Assembly (NCBI RefSeq): GCF_007992095.1
Contig: NZ_BJZP01000027.1
Coordinates: forward strand, 1 to 57,865
Direction of reading: 5' to 3'
Source: Paenirhizobium naphthalenivorans
Lineage (GTDB): Bacteria > Pseudomonadota > Alphaproteobacteria > Rhizobiales > Rhizobiaceae
DNA length: 57,865 nt
Each line of letters begins with the position of its first letter. The stretch's first letter is position 1. Shown here piece by piece: positions 52,602 through 57,865 of this stretch. The position numbers and the translations under genes were made by a program. The notes under the pieces were generated by a model. That model was not told the DNA's origin, ran no database searches, and saw nothing but the letters and a program-made list of their open reading frames with translations.

Positions 52602-53339
52602 ATGCTGAAACAAGGAACGGCGACCCACGCAGGACGTGGCGGTCGAGTTGCGGTGGTGACGGCGGCAAGCACGGGCATCGGACTCGGCGCTGCCCGTGCA
52701 TTGGCCGCGCGCGGCTGGTCCCTGGTGCTGATGTCGCGCTCGGAGAAGATCGAGACGGTGGCGGCGGAACTGGGCGCCATGTGGCTGCGCGGCGACGTGA
52801 CGAGCGAAGACGACATGGCGAGGCTGGTCGCCATGGCACTGGATCGCCATGGCCGGATCGACGGCGCGGTGATCAACACGGGCCACCCGCCCAAGGGCGA
52901 TATTCTGCAGATTGCGGACGAGGACTGGCACAAGGCGATAGAGATCGTGCTGATGCCCACGGTTCGGGCGCTGCGGCACCTTGCCCCGGTTTTCGCCCGG
53001 CAGAAATCCGGCGCGGTCGTGTCGGTATCGAGCTACACGGCGCGCGAGCCCGAACTGACCTATCCGCTGTCGGCGGTGTTCCGCGCCGCGCTGGCGAGTT
53101 TTCTGAAACTCTGCGTGGCGCACCACGGCGGCGAGGGATGGCGGATCAACGCGGTGCTTCCCGGCTTCGTGGACAATTATTCCGCCACGCCCGAGGCGCT
53201 GGCGAAGATTCCGATGGGCCGCTACGCGGCGGTCAAGGATGAACTGGGCGCTACCATCGCGTTTCTCCTGTCGGAGGAGGCGGGATACATCACCGGCCAG
53301 GGTCTGCTTGTGGATGGCGGCCTGGTGCGGGCGATCTGA
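52602..53339 (+). CDS. SDR-family oxidoreductase lacking the catalytic lysine
   Basis: A 245-residue short-chain dehydrogenase/reductase. The cofactor loop is VVTAASTGIG (18-27), the NAG-like motif is INTGHP (91-96), and VSVSSYTAREPE contains the serine at 143-144. Tyr154 is in TYPLSAVFRAAL, where the usual YxxxK lysine is Ala158. The C-terminal GQGLLVDGGL is conserved. Without the lysine, proton relay and ribose binding would differ, so activity may be altered. It could interconvert an alcohol and ketone in the pathway. Position: after the MBL gene by 51 nt. Confidence 0.85.
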   Translation: MLKQGTATHAGRGGRVAVVTAASTGIGLGAARALAARGWSLVLMSRSEKIETVAAELGAMWLRGDVTSEDDMARLVAMALDRHGRIDGAVINTGHPPKGDILQIADEDWHKAIEIVLMPTVRALRHLAPVFARQKSGAVVSVSSYTAREPELTYPLSAVFRAALASFLKLCVAHHGGEGWRINAVLPGFVDNYSATPEALAKIPMGRYAAVKDELGATIAFLLSEEAGYITGQGLLVDGGLVRAI

Positions 53340-53713
53340 GGGGAATGGGGCAGACGAGTGTCGCAGGCAAGGGGACCTCAACTGCCGAGGGGAGGCAATG
53401 AACACCAAGCGGCATCGCGTGTCCGGTTCGGGTGGGACTGCGCGCGCGTGCATGCTGTTCACCTTCAGATGACTGGCACAGCCGATGCGCCCCTCAGTCT
53501 GCTGAACGGGAAGGGAGCGGGCGCGCAGGTGCCGGTCGATTGTGCCTTTGCGACGCTGATCGCCGTCGTTGATGGATGCCTGCCACATACGCCCCATAGG
53601 CGATGACCATTGCCCACAGGGAACGGTTCGGTCCGAATCTTTCCTTTCAAAGCTTCGTCACAAGCAAGCACTGCAACCCTGAATCTCAAACTGGCTTTAG
53701 AATGGAGATGGTC
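53340..53713 (+). other. Non-coding gap before second TRAP operon
   Basis: No gene is recognised in this 374-bp gap; short open frames have no family features. TGTTCACC at 53,456 (GGTGAACA on the other strand) matches one arm of the IclR-type repeat, but the second arm is poor. It is presumably the leader and promoter of the TRAP genes. Confidence 0.4.
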
Positions 53714-54748
53714 ATGCTCTTAGTCTCAATCCGCCGCACGATCGCAGCAACCTTCTGTTTCGCGGGTCTGACTGTTGCGACAACCGCCCTCGCGCAGGAG
53801 ATTACCTTGCGCTTTGCCAGCTTTCCCGGTCCGACCAACTTTCTCAACACCAGCCTCTTCATGCCCTGGTTCAAGAAACTGGAAGACGAGTCGGGCGGCA
53901 AGCTCAAGGTCGAGTTCCTCATGGGCGGCTCGGCGGCAGCGCCCGCAGAAGTGTTCGACTCGGTCGAAGCCGGCCTTTTCGACATTGGCTGGAGCATCAC
54001 CTCGTACAATCCGGGCCGTTTCGCCGCCGCCGGCGTCACCGAACTTCCGCTGCTCGCCTCTGGCTCCTCAGAATCTTCGGCAGCCATCGCCGCGCTTTAC
54101 GACAAGGGGCTGATCGATGGCTTCGATAATGTGAAGGTCATCGGCATCGCCACCGCCGACATCGCGCGCCTGCACCATGCGGACGAGATCTCTGGCCTGT
54201 CCGACTTCAAAGGCGCCAAGGTGCGCGCCGCCGGCAACGTGCTTTCGGCGATGATCACCGCCACAGGCGCAACGCCGGTGGGAATGCCAGCACCCTCTAT
54301 CGCGGAAGCCCTGTCCAAGAACGTCGTTGATGCCGCGGCTGCCGACTGGTTCGCTGTCGAAGGTTTTTCGCTGCTCGACGTTACCCGCAGCCATGTCGAT
54401 ATCCCGCTCGGCACCACTGCGATGTATGTGGTGATGAACCAGGCCACCTACGACAGCCTGCCGCCCGAAATTCGCAAGGTGTTCGACGACAATCCGCCCT
54501 CTGCCTTCGCCGCCTTCTGGGGAGCGGGCCTGGAGAAGGAAAGCCTGCGTGTCCGCAGCGTGGTGGAAACAACGCCGGGCCATCGGATCATCACACCAAC
54601 CGAGGGTGAACTGGCCGAATGGGGCGTGGCCGCCGATGGGGTGATCGCCGAATGGGTCGAAGCCACGCCCAACGGGGCCGCCGTCCTTGAAGGCTACCGG
54701 GCCGAACTCGAGACCTACCGGTCGGCACACAAGACGCCGGGGCCCTGA
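53714..54748 (+). CDS. TRAP transporter substrate-binding protein (DctP family)
   Basis: A 344-residue periplasmic binding protein with a signal peptide (IRRTIAATFCFAGLTVATTALA). It follows with EITLRFASFPGPTNFLNTSL, VFDSVEAGLFDIGWSITSYN, LSDFKGAKVRAAGNVLSAMI and ATGATPVGMPAPSIAEALS. The sequence closely follows the protein at 6217, with about the same spacing of every motif, so the pair are paralogues. ATG codons at 53,702, 53,708 and 53,714 are possible; the last has GGAG at the right distance. The ligand is probably a substrate of the aromatic cluster. Confidence 0.9.
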   Translation: MLLVSIRRTIAATFCFAGLTVATTALAQEITLRFASFPGPTNFLNTSLFMPWFKKLEDESGGKLKVEFLMGGSAAAPAEVFDSVEAGLFDIGWSITSYNPGRFAAAGVTELPLLASGSSESSAAIAALYDKGLIDGFDNVKVIGIATADIARLHHADEISGLSDFKGAKVRAAGNVLSAMITATGATPVGMPAPSIAEALSKNVVDAAAADWFAVEGFSLLDVTRSHVDIPLGTTAMYVVMNQATYDSLPPEIRKVFDDNPPSAFAAFWGAGLEKESLRVRSVVETTPGHRIITPTEGELAEWGVAADGVIAEWVEATPNGAAVLEGYRAELETYRSAHKTPGP

Positions 54749-54750
54749 AG

Positions 54751-56628
54751 ATGACGAGCAGACTTGCCGTGCAGGCTGAACGCGCAGCCAACCTTCTGGC
54801 CAATCTGGCCGGGATCCTGCTGCTCGGCCTCGCCCTAGCCTTCACGGTCGATGTCCTGCTGCGCTGGACCATCTCGGCGCCGATCCTCGGCCTCTACGAG
54901 GTTGCCGAACTTAGTTTCGCCGTGGTCATGGCACTGGCGCTGGTCTGGACGAACATGCGGCAAAGCCATGTCTCGATGGGCATCCTCGGCCAGATCACCG
55001 GCGAAGCCGCGCCACGCCTGGTCGCGGCGGCGCTGGGGCTTGGGGTGTCCTGCCTCTTCGTGTGGTTCCTCGCGCGCTACGCGGGGGCCAAGGCGGGTAA
55101 CGGCGAGACATCGCTGGTGCTGGGGCTGCCCAAGGGCCCGTTCTGGAGCGCGGCGGCAGTGGCGATGGCGCTGGCCACGCTGGCACAGTTGGCGGTCTTC
55201 CTGTCCGAACTGACCAGCTATCTTCAGCGCCCGGCGCACCGGCTGCGCGATTTGGCGCCGCCGGGGCTGATGGTGGTCGCCGCACTGGCGCTGCTGCTGG
55301 TCACCGCGCAATACGCCCCGGTGCTGGGCGCGGGGCCGAAGATCCTGGCATCGTTCGTCATCCTCTACCTGCTGGCGCTGGCCCATGTACCGATCGGCAT
55401 GGCGCTGGCGATAGCGGGCCTCGGTGCCGTGTTTCTCCAGATGGGGATGCGCCCGGCGCTGCTGGTGGGCACCAACAACCTTGTCGGAAGCCTCGCCAGT
55501 GTCGATCTGGCAGCGGTGCCGCTGTTCCTGATCATGGGCAATCTTGCCGTCGCCGCCGGATTCGCCGACGACATCTTCACCGCCGCCGCTTCGGTCTTCG
55601 GCAGGGTGCGCGGCGGTCACGCCCTGGCCACCGTGATCGGCTGCGCCGGCTTCGGCGCGATCAGCGGCTCTTCGGTCGCCACCACCGCCACGCTGGGCGG
55701 CGTCGCATTCCGGGAGATGGAGGCGCGCGGTTACGCGCCGGGGTTCTCGACCGGCAGCATCGCTGCGGGCGGGACGCTCGGCGCGCTGATCCCGCCCTCG
55801 GTGATCCTGATCATCTACTGCGTGATCGCGGAAGTCTCGATCGCCAAGTCGTTCATGGCCGCGATCGTGCCGGGGGTGCTGGCCCTGGTCCTCTATATCA
55901 TCTCGATCCTCATCCAAGTGCGGCTTCGCCCCGAACTGGCGCCCGCGCCCGATGGCACCGAGAGCTTTGCACCCATCCGCGCCCTGCGCATCGCCTGGCG
56001 GCCGCTCGTCCTGTTCCTTGTCGTGCTGGGCGGGCTCTATGGCGGCGTCTTCACCGTTCAGGAGGCAGCGGCGGTCGGTGCCGGTTTATCCTTCGTGGCC
56101 TGGCTTGTTTCGGGCCGCGCCTCGGTGGCGGGCCTGTTCGTGGCGCTGCGCGACGCCGCAGGCACCAGCGCCGGGCTCTATATCCTGATCGTCGGTGCCA
56201 ACATCTTCGGCAGCCACCTGAACTTTGCCGGCATGGCCCAGGCGTTGGCGGCGGTCATCAACCCCGAGACGATGCCCGTCTGGGCGGTGCTGACGCTGCT
56301 GGCCGTGATGTACCTGGTGCTTGGCAGCATCTTCGACTCGGTGGCCGCGGTGGTCATAACCGTGCCCTTCGTGCTGCCGATCATCCTCTCGATGGAACTC
56401 GATCCGATCTGGTGGGGGATCGTGACGCTGACCATCGTCGAGATCGGCATGATCACCCCGCCGATCGGGATGAACGTCTTCGTGATGAAGGTGGTCGTGG
56501 GCAATCGTGTTTCGCTTTACACGATCTTCCGCGGGGTGATGCCCTTCCTGGCCGCCGACCTGGTTCGAATGGTGCTGCTGATCGCCTTTCCGGCCATCTC
56601 GCTCTGGCTTGGCGGGGTGCTGGGATGA
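54751..56628 (+). CDS. TRAP transporter fused permease (DctQM)
   Basis: A 625-residue DctQM fusion, 2 nt after its binding-protein gene. DctQ is about residues 1-180 (VDVLLRWTISAPILGLYEVA). DctM occupies the rest with VPLFLIMGNLAVAAGFADDI, CAGFGAISGSSVATTATLGG, GTLGALIPPSVILIIYCVIA and IGMITPPIGMNVFVMKVVVG. It is the same architecture as the permease at 7315 and would import the same class of anionic substrate with an ion gradient. The last gene of the catabolic cluster. Confidence 0.92.
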   Translation: MTSRLAVQAERAANLLANLAGILLLGLALAFTVDVLLRWTISAPILGLYEVAELSFAVVMALALVWTNMRQSHVSMGILGQITGEAAPRLVAAALGLGVSCLFVWFLARYAGAKAGNGETSLVLGLPKGPFWSAAAVAMALATLAQLAVFLSELTSYLQRPAHRLRDLAPPGLMVVAALALLLVTAQYAPVLGAGPKILASFVILYLLALAHVPIGMALAIAGLGAVFLQMGMRPALLVGTNNLVGSLASVDLAAVPLFLIMGNLAVAAGFADDIFTAAASVFGRVRGGHALATVIGCAGFGAISGSSVATTATLGGVAFREMEARGYAPGFSTGSIAAGGTLGALIPPSVILIIYCVIAEVSIAKSFMAAIVPGVLALVLYIISILIQVRLRPELAPAPDGTESFAPIRALRIAWRPLVLFLVVLGGLYGGVFTVQEAAAVGAGLSFVAWLVSGRASVAGLFVALRDAAGTSAGLYILIVGANIFGSHLNFAGMAQALAAVINPETMPVWAVLTLLAVMYLVLGSIFDSVAAVVITVPFVLPIILSMELDPIWWGIVTLTIVEIGMITPPIGMNVFVMKVVVGNRVSLYTIFRGVMPFLAADLVRMVLLIAFPAISLWLGGVLG

Positions 56629-56652
56629 GCGTGATGCCCCGCCCCCGATTCC

Positions 56653-56712
56653 GGGGCACATCTCGACCGGCGAATTCCAGGAGGCGCTGTCCGCCCTGCT
56701 CGGCAAATGGCG
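56653..56712 (+). pseudogene. Possible IS256-family transposase scrap
   Basis: About 20 codons reading GHISTGEFQEALSALLGK resemble the conserved STGDFQEALAALLGKD block of IS256-type transposases. The rest of the 180-bp gap before ribBA has no other signal. Short length makes this tentative. Confidence 0.45.
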
Positions 56713-56807
56713 GCTGGATTCTTCTGTGGAGGCTGTTCCATTGCCAGCCATTTCTTAGGAAGCGCGGCCAAACGGGCTGCCTAAAATAGATTCTAGGGAT
56801 TTCCGTC

Positions 56808-57865
56808 ATGAGCTATGACCAGAGCCGCGTCGTCGACGCCATCCGCGCCTTCGAGGCCGGCGAAATCGTCGTCGTTACCGATGACGACGACCGCGAGAAC
56901 GAAGGCGACCTGATCGTCGCCGCTGTCCACTGCACCGCCGAGAAGATGGCCTTCATCGTGCGCCATACCTCGGGCATCGTCTGCGCGCCCATGCCGAAGG
57001 AGGAGGCCAAGCGCCTCAACCTCAACGCCATGGTCGCGGAAAACGACAGCGCCCACACCACGGCGTTTACCGTGACCGTCGACTTCAAGCACGGCACGAC
57101 GACCGGCATTTCCGCCGAGGACCGCACACTCACCGTGCGCAACCTCGCCAACCCGAATGTTGGCCCGGCCGATTTCGTCCGTCCCGGCCACATCTTCCCG
57201 CTGGTCGCGCGCGAAGGCGGCGTGCTGATGCGTTCGGGCCATACGGAGGCCGCCGTCGATCTCTGCAAGCTTGCCGGCCTGCCGCCGGTCGGCGTGATCG
57301 GCGAACTGGTCAACGACAACGGCACCGTCAAGCACGGACCGGAGGTCTTTGCCTTTGCCGAGGAGCACGGGCTGAAGCGCGTTTCCGTCGCCGATCTCAT
57401 CGCTTATCGCCAGCGCAAGGAAACGCTGATCCAGCTCGCCTCAAGCTTCAGCATCGAAACGCCCTATGGGCCGGCCAAGGCGCATGCCTATTCCCTGCCC
57501 TGGGATCCGATGCAGCATCTGGCGGTCGTGTTCGGCGATATCCGCGACGGCGTCGACATTCCGGTGCGCCTGCATCTGGAGCATGTCGCCAAGGATGTGT
57601 TCGGCAAGGACCGCCAGATCGACGACATCATGAAGAAGATCGCCGAAAAGGGCCGCGGCGTCATCGTCTACCTGCGCGAAGGCTCGGTCGGCGTCGGGGT
57701 GTCGACCACGGCCCGCGCCGGCCTGCACGAACGCGAGGCGCACGAGCAGGCCCAGGCCCGCGAGAGCGAATGGCTGGAAATCGGCCTTGGCGCGCAGATC
57801 CTCAAAGACCTCGGCGTCAGCTCGATCCGCCTCTTCGCCTCGCGCGAACGCCACTATGTCGGGCT
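56808..57865 (+). CDS. ribB: 3,4-dihydroxy-2-butanone-4-phosphate synthase with degenerate GTP cyclohydrolase II-like domain (RibBA/RibBX), 3' partial
   Basis: The window holds 352 codons and the gene continues past the end. The RibB domain (about 1-205) is complete: TDDDDRENEGDLIVAA with the acidic loop (25-34), FIVRHTSGIVCAP, HTTAFTVTVD, FVRPGHIFPLVA and RSGHTEAAVDLCKLAG. It makes the four-carbon precursor of riboflavin from ribulose 5-phosphate. The second domain should carry HSECLTGDVFGSxRCDCG for zinc. Here it reads VRLHLEHVAKDVFGKDRQID with all cysteines gone, so GTP cyclohydrolase activity is unlikely. It may serve the flavin demand of the neighbouring monooxygenases. No FMN-riboswitch-like sequence is evident upstream. 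Confidence 0.9.
   Translation, partial: MSYDQSRVVDAIRAFEAGEIVVVTDDDDRENEGDLIVAAVHCTAEKMAFIVRHTSGIVCAPMPKEEAKRLNLNAMVAENDSAHTTAFTVTVDFKHGTTTGISAEDRTLTVRNLANPNVGPADFVRPGHIFPLVAREGGVLMRSGHTEAAVDLCKLAGLPPVGVIGELVNDNGTVKHGPEVFAFAEEHGLKRVSVADLIAYRQRKETLIQLASSFSIETPYGPAKAHAYSLPWDPMQHLAVVFGDIRDGVDIPVRLHLEHVAKDVFGKDRQIDDIMKKIAEKGRGVIVYLREGSVGVGVSTTARAGLHEREAHEQAQARESEWLEIGLGAQILKDLGVSSIRLFASRERHYVG

Noticed and set aside
53358..53606. 82-codon frame before the second TRAP operon
   Set aside because: No homology and unusual composition; the region is better read as a leader.
56629..56807. FMN riboswitch upstream of ribBA
   Set aside because: The expected conserved RFN-element blocks are not present; the GC hairpin there lacks a T-run.
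1..57865. CRISPR arrays, rRNA and tRNA genes
   Set aside because: No regularly spaced direct repeats and no rRNA or tRNA-like sequence was noticed on either strand, although no covariance search could be run.

Overview
The window looks like part of an alphaproteobacterial accessory replicon (conjugative plasmid or plasmid-derived island), most likely from a member of the Rhizobiales. The reasons are a Ti-type relaxase/TraD/TraG set with an RSF1010-like nic site, a DUF6118 gene behind the relaxase, a RibBA of the rhizobial type, and dense Tn3/IS content. The assignment is from protein recognition by eye; no database search was run.

Layout. (1) 1-16.1 kb is a scrapyard of broken catabolic and plasmid genes: a decayed Tn3 tnpA with an intact resolvase, a 5'-truncated HpaB-type hydroxylase, a TraH scrap fused to a truncated EamA exporter, an IS1380-family element with 13-bp ends abutting an IclR fragment, an intact TRAP transporter (binding protein plus fused DctQM), a frameshifted MhpA-like monooxygenase, a headless GntR regulator, an intact zinc alcohol dehydrogenase, a 3.2-kb Tn3-family unit, and ParB-like, hydrolase and flavin-reductase remnants. 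(2) 16.1-22.6 kb is an intact divergent operon with the gene content of itaconate degradation (ich, ict, acyl-CoA dehydrogenase, ccl, MmgE/PrpD) plus a LysR regulator. (3) 22.6-34 kb is a plasmid backbone: DUF6118, traA, oriT, two small ORFs, traD, a traG with an apparent internal deletion, an MNT-HEPN gene, a HigBA-like pair, parA with a small partner, and a RepA-like gene. (4) 34,083-39,264 is a complete Tn3-family transposon with 38-bp inverted repeats and an exact TAGTC target duplication, carrying tnpA, tnpR and an unrecognised 453-aa passenger. (5) 39.5-40.6 kb holds IS110 and integrase remnants. (6) 40.8-56.6 kb is a complete aromatic catabolic cluster under a divergent IclR regulator. 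(7) The right edge holds a possible IS256 scrap and the start of ribBA, open at the window end.

How the genes work together. In region 6 a two-component HpaB/HpaC-type monooxygenase should convert a phenol to a catechol. An MhpB-type dioxygenase cleaves it, an MhpC-type hydrolase splits off the side chain as an acid, and MhpD-MhpE-MhpF take hydroxypentadienoate to pyruvate and acetyl-CoA. Downstream are an FMN reductase, a luciferase-like monooxygenase, an outer-membrane channel, a metallo-beta-lactamase-fold hydrolase, an atypical SDR and a TRAP importer. I infer that these feed an upstream substrate, possibly an aryl or cyclic ketone or alcohol, into the ring-cleavage part. A 17-bp inverted repeat (TGTTCR-N5-TGAACA) occurs in the iclR/mhpB gap, just after mhpE, and with one mismatch before the first TRAP operon, which suggests one IclR regulon covering both catabolic regions. 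Region 1 appears to be the eroded remains of a paralogous cluster, since hpaB, the TRAP genes and the IclR tail all have counterparts in region 6.
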